A stretch of DNA of 64,000 nt from Heyndrickxia vini (GCF_016772275.1 NZ_CP065425.1:3820001-3884000), one strand, 5' to 3'. Counted from the first letter of the stretch, positions 37,063 through 46,415 are shown. Notes: generated by a model from the letters alone, not told the origin. Numbers and translations: made by a program.

Positions 37063-37138
37063 TTAATCAAACGATTGATTAATTATCTAATCCCAGTTAT
37101 ATCATGGCATTGCCCAATTTAATCAAACGTTTGATTAA
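37063..37138. promoter_or_regulatory. pair of 20-bp palindromes, TetR-type operator
   Basis: TTAATCAAACGTTTGATTAA (37119-37138) is a perfect palindrome. A second copy at 37063-37082 has one mismatch (GATTG for GTTTG). The centres are 56 bases apart, in the 505-bp gap between the ends of htpG and pspA. The shape is that of TetR-family operators. No tetR gene is in the window. The rest of the gap is AT-rich, with no gene. Confidence 0.65.
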
Positions 37139-37250
37139 TAGTTTTGTAGAAATATGACCCAATTTGTCACAAAAGAAGATATTTTAATTTAAATGCGGTT
37201 TGAGACAACTGATAGTAAATAAATCATAGTAATTCCTAACAATTAGTCCT

Positions 37251-37300
37251 AAAAAAAAAACAAAGGGTTGTCTGACACTTTTTGTTCAGACAACCCTTTT
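37251..37300 (-). terminator. htpG terminator
   Basis: The arms AAAGGGTTGTCTGA and TCAGACAACCCTTT form a 14-bp stem. The minus strand then runs into a T run of about ten. Confidence 0.9.
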
Positions 37301-37303
37301 CCT

Positions 37304-39181
37304 TTATACCATTACTTTACAAATATCATTCGTAAACTCAACCGGATCGTTGATCGGTAAACCTTCAATTAACAAGGCTTGATTGTATAAAAGGTTTGTG
37401 AATAGTTTTACTTTGTCCTTGTCCTGTTCGAAAGCTGCTTTCAATGATTCAAATACTTCATGGTTCACATTAATTTCTAATACTTTATCCGCTTTTACTT
37501 GCTGATTGTTTGGCATTGCGTTTAGAACTTTTTCCATTTCAATCGATACTTCGCCTTCAGCTGTTAAACAAACAGGGTGTGATTTCAAACGTTTTGAAGC
37601 TCTAACACTTTTCACTTTGTCAGCCAATACTTCTTTCATATAATCGAATAGTTCTTTGCTTTCTTTCTCTTCTGATTCTGATTGTTTTTCGCTTTCTTCT
37701 TCAATGCCTAAGTCACCACTAGAAACGGATTTAAATTCTTTTTCTTTATAGTTCATAAGCATTTTGATTGCGAATTCATCGACATCGTCTGTGAAGTAGA
37801 GAATTTCGTATCCTTTTTCAGCGACAAGTTCTGTTTGTGGCAGTTTGTCAATTCGTTCGATTGAATCACCTGTTGCATAATAAATGTATTTTTGATCTTC
37901 AGGCATTCTTGATACGTATTCATCTAAAGTGACTAATTTCTTCTCTTTTGATGAATAGAACATAATTAAGTCTTGCAACACGTCTTTATCTTGTCCGAAA
38001 TCATTGTAGACGCCAAATTTCAATTGTCTACCGAACGAGTTATAGAACTTTTCATATTTTTCACGGTCGTCTTTTAACAGACTTTCCAATTCACGTTTAA
38101 TCTTGCTCTTAATGTTTTTTGCTATGAATTTCAGTTGTTTATCTTGTTGTAAAATTTCACGTGAAATGTTTAAAGATAAATCTTCTGAATCAACCATTCC
38201 TTTTACAAAGCTAAAGTAGTCAGGAAGCAGGTCGGAGCATTTTTCCATAATTAACACGCCATTTGAATAAAGCTCTAGTCCTTTTTCAAATTCTTTTGAG
38301 TAATAATCGAAAGGAATGTTTTCCGGAATAAATAAAATCGCATTGTACCTTACTGTCCCATCGACTTTAATATGAATATGTTTTAACGGTTTATCGAAGC
38401 CATAACGTTTTTCTTGATAAAAATTGTCATAATCTTCAGGTGTTAGCTCGCTTTTATTTTTTCTCCAAATCGGAACCATGCTATTAATGGTTTGTTCCTC
38501 TTTGAACTCTTCATATTCGTTTTCGCTGCCTTCTTTTAGCTTGCTGCTTGTTACTTCCATTTTGATTGGGTAGCGGATAAAATCGGAATATTTCTTGATG
38601 ATGGCTTTTAAACGATATTCATCTAAATATTCGTCATACTGTTCATCTTCCGTGTTCTCTTTAATTTTCAGAGTGATTTCAGTACCAACGGAATCTTTAT
38701 CACATGGCTCGATTTTGTACCCATCAGCACCTTTTGACTCCCATTTGTATGCTTCGTCACTGCCTAGTGCTTTACTGATAACGGTTAGCTCGTCTGCAAC
38801 CATAAACGCGGAGTAGAAGCCAACACCAAATTGACCAATGATATCATGGCCATCCTTTGCTTCATTTTCGCTTTTGAATGCTAAAGAACCACTTTTCGCA
38901 ATCGTTCCAAGATTGTTTTCTAGCTCTTCTTTTGTCATCCCGATCCCAGTATCAGCGATTTTTAATGTTCTATTTTCTTTATCGGCATCGACTTTAATAA
39001 AATAGCTGTCTTTATCAAAGCGTAATGAATCATCTGTTAATGCTTTGTAATAAATTTTATCGATCGCATCACTAGCATTCGAAATTAATTCTCTTAAGAA
39101 GATTTCTTTTTGTGAATAGATGGAGTTAATCATCATTTCTAACAGTCGTTTCGACTCTGCTTTAAATTGCTTCTTTGCCAT
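37304..39181 (-). CDS. htpG: HtpG, Hsp90 chaperone
   Basis: This is a 625-residue Hsp90, the usual bacterial length. The GHKL ATP-binding domain shows [25 protein letters not shown] and [11 protein letters not shown]. The middle and C-terminal domains follow, with an acidic linker near 515-535. The start is ATG 39181 ([14 protein letters not shown]) behind AAGGAGAT; the frame opens 13 codons earlier without support. It is monocistronic, with its own promoter, a CIRCE box and a terminator. Confidence 0.96.
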   Translation of the reverse strand: MAKKQFKAESKRLLEMMINSIYSQKEIFLRELISNASDAIDKIYYKALTDDSLRFDKDSYFIKVDADKENRTLKIADTGIGMTKEELENNLGTIAKSGSLAFKSENEAKDGHDIIGQFGVGFYSAFMVADELTVISKALGSDEAYKWESKGADGYKIEPCDKDSVGTEITLKIKENTEDEQYDEYLDEYRLKAIIKKYSDFIRYPIKMEVTSSKLKEGSENEYEEFKEEQTINSMVPIWRKNKSELTPEDYDNFYQEKRYGFDKPLKHIHIKVDGTVRYNAILFIPENIPFDYYSKEFEKGLELYSNGVLIMEKCSDLLPDYFSFVKGMVDSEDLSLNISREILQQDKQLKFIAKNIKSKIKRELESLLKDDREKYEKFYNSFGRQLKFGVYNDFGQDKDVLQDLIMFYSSKEKKLVTLDEYVSRMPEDQKYIYYATGDSIERIDKLPQTELVAEKGYEILYFTDDVDEFAIKMLMNYKEKEFKSVSSGDLGIEEESEKQSESEEKESKELFDYMKEVLADKVKSVRASKRLKSHPVCLTAEGEVSIEMEKVLNAMPNNQQVKADKVLEINVNHEVFESLKAAFEQDKDKVKLFTNLLYNQALLIEGLPINDPVEFTNDICKVMV

Positions 39182-39221
39182 TTTCGTATCTCCTTCCAAA
39201 TTAAATACTCTACCTTTCATT

Positions 39222-39248
39222 TTAGCACTCTAACACAGGGAGTGCTAA
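39222..39248 (-). promoter_or_regulatory. CIRCE element (HrcA operator) of htpG
   Basis: A perfect TTAGCACTC-N9-GAGTGCTAA inverted repeat lies between the promoter at 39260-39288 and the htpG start, at the expected transcription start. This is the consensus CIRCE box bound by HrcA. In B. subtilis htpG is not under CIRCE, so control here differs. Confidence 0.95.
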
Positions 39249-39259
39249 CTACATTATTT

Positions 39260-39288
39260 TAATAACATAAATGATTGGTTACTGTCAA
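39260..39288 (-). promoter_or_regulatory. sigma-A promoter of htpG
   Basis: On the minus strand TTGACA (39283-39288, a perfect -35) is followed after 17 bases by TTATTA (39260-39265). The CIRCE box begins 11 bases further on. Confidence 0.75.
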
Positions 39289-39386
39289 TTTATTGGATAG
39301 GTTAATTCTTTTGAAAAAAGAAGGAATCTTCGTACTCTTAACGAAACCTTTTCGGTAATCACTTTTGAAAGAGTTGAGATAAATGA

Positions 39387-39755
39387 ATGAAACTAAGAGT
39401 TATTAAGCAAACTGATGCAATCGCATTTGCACAAATATGTAAAGACATTGACGGATCTGGATTTATGCTTTATGAGCTGGGTGAAAGAGTCATCAATCTT
39501 GAGAAGGAAGAAAAAACTTCTTAAAAGAAATCTCTATTAAATTGGATTGTTGATTTCCGCTGCAGGTACTCGCTTTCCGCGGGGCAGGCGATGAGCCTCC
39601 TCATCGCTTCGCTCCCCGCGGGGTCCCATCTGTCCAGCTGATCCCGCAGGAGTCTCGCACCTTCCGCTCCAATCAACATGGCGTCAATATCAATACTGAA
39701 CTTTAACAAAGCCTAAAAGAAATATTAAAACAAATGGGACATATATACGAATGAG
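39387..39755 (+). pseudogene. remnant of a GNAT acetyltransferase gene, split by a miniature element
   Basis: ATG 39387 opens 45 codons (MKLRVIKQTDAIAFAQICKD then IDGSGFMLYELGER) that look like the start of a GNAT N-acetyltransferase, then stop at TAA 39522-39524. After the inserted element (39530-39713), the downstream DNA still encodes ILKQMGHIYE and a stop in another frame, so a small frameshift lies near the A run at 39510-39516. Even joined, it is far shorter than a GNAT domain. It is a decayed fragment. Confidence 0.6.
39530..39713 (-). mobile_element. miniature element (MITE-like), copy B
   Basis: This copy is 184 bp, and its core is inverted relative to copies A and C. One end reads CTCTATTAAATTGGATTGTTG; the other ends AACAAAGCC. 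The exact 8-bp repeat TAAAAGAA flanks it (39522-39529 and 39714-39721). It lies inside a GNAT gene remnant. Confidence 0.8.
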
Positions 39756-39766
39756 GGGGTAATTTT

Positions 39767-40333
39767 GTGAAAAAAAAAGTAATATGGGTTTCTAGTTTAA
39801 TTGTTTTCTTTATTGTATTATTTCTTATCTGCATCAATTGGTATTTTCCATATTCACCTATTAGTTTCACTAAATCGATTTCCTATGATGCTGATAATAT
39901 TGTTGTAAAGGCGTACAAAAAGGAATTAAATGATTTTAAAAACATTTACAATTCAAAGAAGAAAAACACACTAACTGATGATCGTACACAATACGTTCTG
40001 CCAATGTTTGAACAACAATGGTTAGTCAGTGGCAAACCAGTTAAGATAAAAGAATCCGATCAACTCAATACAATGTTAAATGAAGTAAAAGAGACGAAAG
40101 ACATATTAATCGAATTAGCCTTTCGCGAAAAATATTCACAGGAAACTAAAGAATATTTAAAGATGGCCCTTGTAACATGTCTTTCCTTGGAGAATGAGAT
40201 TGTCGAATTAAAAAACTCCAAATTCCATTCAAGGTCGACCTTGAATAGACAAATTCGCAATCTACATATGAGCTTTATTAGAAGCTTCGATATGTTTACA
40301 ACGTTTTATAAAGAGTATCATCATTTACGGTGA
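39767..40333 (+). CDS. membrane-anchored hypothetical protein, 188 aa
   Basis: This has GTG at 39767 behind GAGGGGG. It has a basic N-terminus (MKKKVIW) and one hydrophobic helix (about 6-25, VSSLIVFFIVLFLICINWYF), then a helical, extracytoplasmic domain of about 160 residues without Cys or known motif. It is probably a single-pass anchored protein or lipid-attached sensor of unknown function. No partner gene is nearby; it is convergent with the amidase gene. Confidence 0.6.
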   Translation: MKKKVIWVSSLIVFFIVLFLICINWYFPYSPISFTKSISYDADNIVVKAYKKELNDFKNIYNSKKKNTLTDDRTQYVLPMFEQQWLVSGKPVKIKESDQLNTMLNEVKETKDILIELAFREKYSQETKEYLKMALVTCLSLENEIVELKNSKFHSRSTLNRQIRNLHMSFIRSFDMFTTFYKEYHHLR

Positions 40334-40367
40334 GCGACTTTATCAGGATAGTGAGATTTTGATGAAA

Positions 40368-40385
40368 ACCGCCATTTAAGGCGGT
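40368..40385. terminator. terminator between the 188-aa gene and the amidase gene
   Basis: The arms ACCGCC and GGCGGT are separated by ATTTAA, with TTTT on the minus side. It serves the amidase gene and possibly the convergent gene. Confidence 0.75.
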
Positions 40386-40395
40386 AATCATTATC

Positions 40396-41862
40396 TTATT
40401 TCAAACTTGGATTTCGGCGAGATAGGGTTGCTTGTTCAAAAGCATAACCTAATTTTATTAACACCCCTTCGCTGAATGCACCTGCTGCAAGCGTAATTCC
40501 AAAGGGTCTGCCATTTTCCATATAACCTGCTGGAAGTGCAATGGATGGGTAACCTGCTTTTGCACTTATTGTTGAACCGACATAGGCTGGAAAAAGAATA
40601 GCATCAAGTTCATATTTTTCTAATGCTTCATCAATCCCTTTATCACGTGCATAATATAAATCTTCTATTTTGGCTAACAAATATTCTGATTCTCTTAATG
40701 TATTAGATAATGAATCCCTAAATTCGAGTTTATCCTGACCATACTTCAGTGCTCTGTCTGAATGTTCCCGATTAAAGTCAATCAATTCTTTAATGGAATG
40801 CACCGGTATAGTAGATGGTAATTGTGCAAGAAAATTGTCCAAGCTATGCTTCATTTCATAATGATTGACCGACCAGCTCCACTTTCGATGAAAGCTAGGG
40901 AGATCAATATCAATAACCATCGTTGCCCCCGCCTCTTGCATAGAAAGGATGGCCTGCTCAAATAATCCTTCGTCATACTCACCCGGCATGAAGCAATTTT
41001 CAGGAGCTTGCGTAAATACGCCAATCTTTGCTCCTTTTAAACCATCTTTCTCTAGAAAACTAGTATAGTCCTTTCTTGCACGTTCATCACTTTTAAATGT
41101 TGCGGAATCCATTAGATCAACACCTGTTAAAGCGCCTAGTAAAATTGCTGCATCTGAAACGGATCTTGCCATCGGTCCTGCTGTATCTTGCGAATATGTA
41201 AAAGGAATGATTCCCGAACGACTAATTAATCCGACAGTTGGTTTAATTCCAACCACTGAATGTTGAACGGAAGGGCTTAATATCGAAGCATCCGTCTCCG
41301 TCCCAACAGCCAAAGCAGCAAAATTTGCAGCTACTGCAGCAGCTGATCCGGTACTTGATCCGCCGACGAAAAATTCAGATCCATACGGATTTACTACTTG
41401 TCCCCCCCTAGTACTATATCCAGCCCACATTTTACTAGACATCCCATTGGCAAGCTCTGTCATATTCGTCTTTCCTAAAATAACGGCTCCCGCCTCACGC
41501 AATTTTTCAACCAAAAAGGCATCTTTTTCACTGATATAGTTTTCTAAGGCTAATGTACCTGCACTTGTATGCATATAATCCTTTGTCGAAATATTATCCT
41601 TTAATAGAACGGGAATTCCATGAAGTGGTCCCCTTGCCCCTTTTGTTTTTCTCTCATGATCCAATCCTTCCGCAATAAAAATAGCATCGGGATTAATTTC
41701 AAGGATGGAGTTAATTTTCGGGCCATCTTGGTCATACTTGGCGATTCTTAATAAGTAGTACATTACGAGGTCTTTTGAAGTTAATTCACCGGCCGCCATC
41801 GCTGCCTGTATTTGTGTAATGGTTCTCTCCTCAAATAATCTATCATTAAAATTGTTTTCCAC
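40396..41862 (-). CDS. amidase signature family protein
   Basis: This 488-residue amidase has the Ser-cisSer-Lys machinery visible: Lys in PVLLKDNI (about 90), the Gly/Ser loop GGSSTGSAAAVAA (about 167-179) and the nucleophile Ser in GTETDASILSPS (about 185-196). The start is GTG 41862 behind AGGAGAGAGG; the frame continues upstream to an ATG without a site. It is not part of the GatCAB set, which is elsewhere in the window and complete. The substrate is unknown, perhaps small amides or cyclic amides. Confidence 0.88.
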   Translation of the reverse strand: MENNFNDRLFEERTITQIQAAMAAGELTSKDLVMYYLLRIAKYDQDGPKINSILEINPDAIFIAEGLDHERKTKGARGPLHGIPVLLKDNISTKDYMHTSAGTLALENYISEKDAFLVEKLREAGAVILGKTNMTELANGMSSKMWAGYSTRGGQVVNPYGSEFFVGGSSTGSAAAVAANFAALAVGTETDASILSPSVQHSVVGIKPTVGLISRSGIIPFTYSQDTAGPMARSVSDAAILLGALTGVDLMDSATFKSDERARKDYTSFLEKDGLKGAKIGVFTQAPENCFMPGEYDEGLFEQAILSMQEAGATMVIDIDLPSFHRKWSWSVNHYEMKHSLDNFLAQLPSTIPVHSIKELIDFNREHSDRALKYGQDKLEFRDSLSNTLRESEYLLAKIEDLYYARDKGIDEALEKYELDAILFPAYVGSTISAKAGYPSIALPAGYMENGRPFGITLAAGAFSEGVLIKLGYAFEQATLSRRNPSLK

Positions 41863-42095
41863 TTTCCTCTCTCCTTTCAAATTAAATTTCATTTTCTATA
41901 ATGAACATCTACTGTAGTTTTCTTTATTATTCAGCTATACACCTTTGTTATGTCAAATTATTATTTAAAACTAGCTTTACACATTTTGTTTATTTTTGTA
42001 AAACTATTATTTTAAAATATCAATTTAACTTCTTAATAATCGTTCGCGAAACATGGGAAATAAGCTCCATTTGGATTATTTACAAAAATTATAAT

Positions 42096-42123
42096 TTTAC
42101 AAAACATACTTTTATTATATAAT
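42096..42123 (+). promoter_or_regulatory. sigma-A promoter of putP
   Basis: TTTACA (42096-42101) and TATAAT (42118-42123) are spaced by 16 bases, 52 bases before the putP start. The gap 41863-42095 is AT-rich without a gene. Confidence 0.7.
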
Positions 42124-42132
42124 GAAAAGGTA

Positions 42133-42146
42133 TTCATTATAATGAA
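42133..42146 (+). promoter_or_regulatory. 14-bp palindrome at the putP transcription start
   Basis: TTCATTATAATGAA is a perfect palindrome about ten bases after the -10 box, a good place for a repressor. The protein that might bind it is unknown. Confidence 0.45.
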
Positions 42147-42175
42147 AATTCATACAACTAGAGGGAGATGATTTG

Positions 42176-43657
42176 ATGACAGAAGATGTGTATAAACTCA
42201 TTGCTATCGGCCTTTACATGGTGATGATGTTATTAATTGGATTTTACGCTTATCGGAAGACAAGTAATTTAACCGATTATATGCTTGGGGGACGTTCCTT
42301 AGGACCGGCAGTTACCGCATTGAGTGCAGGTGCTGCGGATATGAGTGGTTGGTTATTAATGGGACTTCCTGGAGGACTTTATCTAAATGGTTTAGCTGAT
42401 GCTTGGATCGCGATTGGTTTAACAATTGGGGCATACTTAAACTGGATTCTTGTAGCACCGCGTTTACGTTCCTATACACAAGTTTCCAACGATTCGATTA
42501 CCATTCCATCTTTCCTGGAAAGCCGCTTTAAAGATTCTACGAAACTTTTAAGAGTCGTTTCATCACTTGTTATTTTAATATTTTTTACTTTTTATGTATC
42601 GTCCGGAATGGTATCAGGGGCCGTTTTCTTTAAAAGCTCCTTTGGATTGCATTATACTACTGGATTGTTCATCGTCGCCGGAGTAGTTGTTGCTTATACA
42701 TTGTTTGGCGGATTCCTGGCTGTTAGCTGGACTGATTTTGTTCAAGGTTTAATAATGGTCATTGCACTTTTACTTGTGCCGGCTATTGCTATTTTCAAAA
42801 CAGGTGGCCCTGCCGAAACATTTGATACAATTCGTTCAATCGACCCAACACTCCTAGATCTATTTAAAGGAACGAGTGTATTAGGGATTATTTCTGCTCT
42901 TGCATGGGGGCTTGGTTATGTTGGGCAACCGCATATTATCGTTCGTTTCATGGCTATTAAAACAATTAAAGAAACAAAAAGTGCTAGACGTATCGGAATG
43001 AGCTGGATGATTCTTTCATTACTTGGAACATCTTTAACAGCATTGATTGGGATTGCTTATTTCCATAATATCGGTGCTCCACTTGGAAAAGCCAATGCCG
43101 AAACTGTATTTATTCAACTTGGTTCCATACTATTCCATCCACTTGTAGCAGGACTTGTTTTGGCTGCCGTTCTCGCTGCAATTATGAGTACCGTATCTTC
43201 GCAATTAATTGTTACATCCAGTGCTTTGACAGAAGATATGTACAAATTAATGTTCCGACGCAATGCTTCCGATAAGGAACTCGTTTTCTTCGGTCGGATG
43301 GCTGTATTAGTTGTTGCTCTTATTGCTACTGTTTTAGCATTTGATCAAAATTCATCCATTTTGAAGCTTGTATCTTATGCGTGGGCCGGCTTCGGGGCAT
43401 CATTTGGACCGGTTGTATTCTTGAGTTTATTCTGGAAAAAGATGAACAACTGGGGTGCACTCTTTGGAATGATTACCGGTGCTCTCACCGTGATTATTTG
43501 GAAGATTGCTGGACTCGATGTAAGGCTTTACGAAATTGTACCAGGGTTTATCGCTAACTTAATCGTTGGGATTGTCGTTAGTTTAGCTACCTACAAACAC
43601 AATGATGAAATTGAAAAGGAATTCGAAGCGAGCAAAGTCTTAATGAAACAAGGGTAA
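42176..43657 (+). CDS. putP: PutP/OpuE sodium/proline symporter
   Basis: This 493-residue sodium:solute symporter has 12-13 membrane segments. Family motifs include LGGRSLGPAVTALSAGAADMSGWLLMGLPG (about 38-66), the first helix region that binds sodium and proline, and WGLGYVGQPHI. The start is ATG 42176 behind GGGAGATGA. It imports proline as nutrient or osmoprotectant. In B. subtilis the relative opuE lies next to gatCAB, in keeping with this region. A candidate promoter and palindrome lie upstream. Confidence 0.92.
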   Translation: MTEDVYKLIAIGLYMVMMLLIGFYAYRKTSNLTDYMLGGRSLGPAVTALSAGAADMSGWLLMGLPGGLYLNGLADAWIAIGLTIGAYLNWILVAPRLRSYTQVSNDSITIPSFLESRFKDSTKLLRVVSSLVILIFFTFYVSSGMVSGAVFFKSSFGLHYTTGLFIVAGVVVAYTLFGGFLAVSWTDFVQGLIMVIALLLVPAIAIFKTGGPAETFDTIRSIDPTLLDLFKGTSVLGIISALAWGLGYVGQPHIIVRFMAIKTIKETKSARRIGMSWMILSLLGTSLTALIGIAYFHNIGAPLGKANAETVFIQLGSILFHPLVAGLVLAAVLAAIMSTVSSQLIVTSSALTEDMYKLMFRRNASDKELVFFGRMAVLVVALIATVLAFDQNSSILKLVSYAWAGFGASFGPVVFLSLFWKKMNNWGALFGMITGALTVIIWKIAGLDVRLYEIVPGFIANLIVGIVVSLATYKHNDEIEKEFEASKVLMKQG

Positions 43658-43662
43658 AATTT

Positions 43663-43686
43663 AAGGCCACCAATTTCGGTGGCCTT
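43663..43686. terminator. bidirectional terminator between putP and dagK
   Basis: The arms AAGGCCACC and GGTGGCCTT have T-rich flanks on both sides, between convergent genes. Confidence 0.85.
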
Positions 43687-43694
43687 TGACTTTA

Positions 43695-44606
43695 TTAAAC
43701 TCTATCTTCAGGACGGATATGGTCAACTGGTACAAATACTTTTAAATGTCGATATAAGTTTTCAAATTCAGCGGGGACAATTCCACCAAATTCACCATCG
43801 ATATTTATTTGCATTTTTTCCGTTGAAGTGACTTTGATATGATTCGCGGATGTATATATGATGTTCGGATCATTCACATGGTTACCCGTAATCGCAGAAG
43901 AAACGACTCGAATAAATTCAGCAAGATTCGTTTTCTTTAAAATAATTAGCGAAAAAAGTCCATCATTAATTGATGAATCTGGAGCAAGCTTTTCAAACCC
44001 GCCGACAGAATTTGTTAATCCTACTAAGAAAAGCATCGCTTCACCTTCGAATAATTTTCCATCATACTCAATCCTTACCTCTGTAGCACGGATAGATGGG
44101 AGCATTTCGATTCCCTTCATATAATAGGCCAATTGACCAAGCATCGTTTTTAACTTACTTGGGACCTCATAAGTCAATTCAGTTAATCGTCCCCCACCAG
44201 CAATATTAATAAAATAACTATCGTTCATTTTTCCAATATCAACTGGGATGGTGTCACCCTGTACAATAATATCTGTAGCTGCTTCAATATCACGAGGGAT
44301 GTGGAGAGCTCTTGCAAAATCATTCGTCGTTCCGACTGGAATGACTCCTAACTTCGGACGGTATTTCTGTTCGGCAAGCCCGTTAACGACTTCATTAATG
44401 GTACCGTCTCCCCCAGCCGCAATAACAATGTCATACTTCCGTTTAACAGCTACTTTTGCCGCTTCAATCGCATCCCCAGCGGCTGTTGTCGCATGACATG
44501 AAGTTTCATATCCGGCAACTTCTAACTTTTTCAGAACTGTCGCAAGATGTTTCTTAAACACTTCACGCCCAGAGGTTGGATTATATATTATTCTTGCACG
44601 CTTCAT
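43695..44606 (-). CDS. dagK: DagK/DgkB, diacylglycerol kinase
   Basis: This 303-residue lipid kinase is the same length as B. subtilis DgkB. It starts MKRARIIYNPTSGRE, with the catalytic-domain motif AAGGDGTINEVVNGL (about 63-77) and GTTNDFARAL. It recycles diacylglycerol to phosphatidate in lipid and teichoic acid metabolism. ATG 44606 has AGGA at the right distance; the upstream extension of 19 codons lies in an intergenic repeat. In B. subtilis this gene lies between gatB and rlmCD; here both have moved away by several kb. Confidence 0.93.
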   Translation of the reverse strand: MKRARIIYNPTSGREVFKKHLATVLKKLEVAGYETSCHATTAAGDAIEAAKVAVKRKYDIVIAAGGDGTINEVVNGLAEQKYRPKLGVIPVGTTNDFARALHIPRDIEAATDIIVQGDTIPVDIGKMNDSYFINIAGGGRLTELTYEVPSKLKTMLGQLAYYMKGIEMLPSIRATEVRIEYDGKLFEGEAMLFLVGLTNSVGGFEKLAPDSSINDGLFSLIILKKTNLAEFIRVVSSAITGNHVNDPNIIYTSANHIKVTSTEKMQINIDGEFGGIVPAEFENLYRHLKVFVPVDHIRPEDRV

Positions 44607-44647
44607 TTTCATCATCCTACTCTTTTTGTTACAAAATAAGAAAAGCC

Positions 44648-44752
44648 AAAGCGCCTTGCTCATCGATGTAAAAAACTTACCGGACTTTAAGCACTTACCG
44701 CAAGGAAAAGTCCTGAAGTTTTATATTCGATAGGCGCTGGAACTAGACAAAG
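44648..44752. repeat. intergenic cruciform-type repeat
   Basis: The outer arms AGCGCC (44650-44655) and GGCGCT (44733-44738) enclose an inner pair GGACTTT/AAAAGTCC. The sequence GGCGCTGGAACTAGAC resembles a repeat common between genes in Bacillus genomes (from memory). It is the only copy I noticed here. The gap 44607-44981 otherwise holds a hairpin at 44871-44896 and AT-rich DNA. Confidence 0.5.
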
Positions 44753-44870
44753 CAGATATTTATTAGGAACATTAAACCTAAAATATAATTTAAAAACTCG
44801 TCTCTTTTAGTATATATTAGAACGAATTCGAAACAAATAGGTATATGAATCAACTCATTCTACACAGAAA

Positions 44871-44896
44871 ATCTGGCCGCAGCCAGATCATTTTTC
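44871..44896 (+). terminator. hairpin with T tract
   Basis: The arms ATCTGGC and GCCAGAT around CGCA are followed by CATTTTTC. No plus-strand gene lies before it within 1 kb, so its client is unclear. Confidence 0.45.
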
Positions 44897-44981
44897 TTGT
44901 TTAGTCTACCGAGAATATCATACCGCTTTTGATTGTAAAAATCTAGTATAAGTAATTTTTGTCACATTTACATTGGAGGAA

Positions 44982-45345
44982 TTAGAAATAATCAATTGAT
45001 AAATTATCCGTTCCATATTTGACCATTTCCAATTTACTTTTTTGATTGCTTTTATCTATCCAAGATATTTGGCCAACATTAACTGTACGAATGGATAAAT
45101 TAGACCGGTCTTCTACTTGAATGTTTACTGTATATACTGAAGCGCGATTGACCAATTGTAATCATATTTTATAATAGGCTTTTCGAGTTTTGAAAAATAA
45201 AGTAAGCATAATATTTCTACCCCAAGTACGAACGATAAAACGGGCCGGCAGCATTCCAATGCAAGATTGGGGTTAGAACTAAAAATATACCTAAGAAAAC
45301 GAGTGAGGCACCCATTGAAAATGTTCCCAAACGCCATGATTTCAT
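44982..45345 (-). pseudogene. broken membrane-protein gene at the end of the ECF sigma operon
   Basis: ATG 45345 overlaps the stop of the upstream gene (ATGA) and opens MKSWRLGTFSMGASLVFLGI, a plausible first membrane helix. After about 42 codons the frame stops. In the next frame the DNA continues RPVLSFVLGVEILCLLYFSK then EKPIIKYDY, a second helix with a cytoplasmic turn. In a third frame it encodes VYTVNIQVEDRSNLSIRTVN to the end at 44982. Three frames of one membrane protein point to frameshifts and probably an internal deletion. It resembles membrane proteins found in such operons, but the family cannot be named firmly. Confidence 0.6.
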
Positions 45346-46415
45346 TGTTCACCAACTCCCTTCCTTTTATTCCTGACTATTAACTTAACGCCTCCGCCAA
45401 TCAGCAGGACACTGACAAGTGCAGTTTGAAAATATCTGTTGAACCAAACTTGTAAATCAATATTGATATAACGATAGATAATAGGGGATAAGGTTGGCAG
45501 TAATATATTCACAAATAAATAGTAAAGCCCGAGCACTAAAAGTCCAATACCTACCCACTTTTGGTGGTTAATTAAGTATGAAATGACAGGTTGGTCATTC
45601 ATTTCCTCTTTCCCGAACTTTGATGCCTTTTGCAACCCATCAAAAAAACTATAGAACCAAATGATAGGAACTAGAAACAAGAAAACTCCAAGTCGCATGA
45701 CATCTAAGATATAGATGGAGAATAAAAATGCGGCCATTAATTGAATTCCTCTTATTTGCAATCCTAAATAAAGATGGCCAACACCGGGAAAAATAGAAAG
45801 AAATGTAGCAATAGAACGACTCTTTTTCCCTTCCTCTCTTTTCATTTCAAGTTCTTCCAAAATGGATTGATCAATTAGTTCTTCCCCACATTGTTTTTTC
45901 GTTAACTGTTGCATAACATCAAAAAAACCGTATATCCAGATCACAAGAAGAAAGATTAGAAAAACAAGAAATTCTCCTCTTCCTGAAAGAAATGTTATAA
46001 AAATAACCATGACCCCAAACCCAAGGAATGATACTAAAATTGTTAGACCGCGATTCATCAACCCCAATTGAAAGTGACCAAGCCCCGGGACAAATGACAA
46101 AATAATAGAGTAAAACCGTTCTGTATCTGGATTAACGGATGTTGATACCGTTTGTTCATTAGTGCCATGTTGATATAATTTCGATGCTGTGATTCCTGTG
46201 TCAATAAAATTCACAATGTAAATCGCTAAAGCAAGAAAAATTGCTGCGAGAATAAACATTCCAACAAACATAATTTCTATTAAATACATCGCCATAAGTG
46301 CAAGTCCAAATGTAACAATTGTATAAAAGATTCCTCGACCTTTCCTTAGGTACATTAATCCACCACCAGGAAAAAAGGCTAATAAAAATGCGATAATTGG
46401 ATTTTTTTTATTCAT
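45342..46415 (-). CDS. polytopic protein with three TM2-like repeats
   Basis: This 357-residue membrane protein has about 10-11 hydrophobic segments. The same motif appears three times: AFLLAFFPGGGLMYLRK (about 9-25), SFVPGLGHFQLGLMNRG (about 107-123) and SIFPGVGHLYLGLQIRG (about 208-224), the PGxGhxYLG pattern of TM2 domains. Each repeat is followed by a hydrophobic hairpin ending in a Y/FFD turn. A charged loop lies near 180-200. It starts in the stop of the anti-sigma gene, so it is translationally coupled. It is probably part of the envelope-stress output or sensing by the ECF sigma system. Confidence 0.75.
   Translation of the reverse strand: MNKKNPIIAFLLAFFPGGGLMYLRKGRGIFYTIVTFGLALMAMYLIEIMFVGMFILAAIFLALAIYIVNFIDTGITASKLYQHGTNEQTVSTSVNPDTERFYSIILSFVPGLGHFQLGLMNRGLTILVSFLGFGVMVIFITFLSGRGEFLVFLIFLLVIWIYGFFDVMQQLTKKQCGEELIDQSILEELEMKREEGKKSRSIATFLSIFPGVGHLYLGLQIRGIQLMAAFLFSIYILDVMRLGVFLFLVPIIWFYSFFDGLQKASKFGKEEMNDQPVISYLINHQKWVGIGLLVLGLYYLFVNILLPTLSPIIYRYINIDLQVWFNRYFQTALVSVLLIGGGVKLIVRNKRKGVGEQ

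Noticed and set aside
40396-41862. Second copy of gatA
   Set aside because: The protein shares only the amidase signature; the SILSPS loop and the rest differ from GatA, and the true gatCAB operon is intact at 57902-61104.
45125-45355. 76-aa protein on the minus strand
   Set aside because: Only the part after residue 37 is a likely protein (second helix of the broken gene); the first part is an off-frame reading of the true start MKSWRLGTFS.
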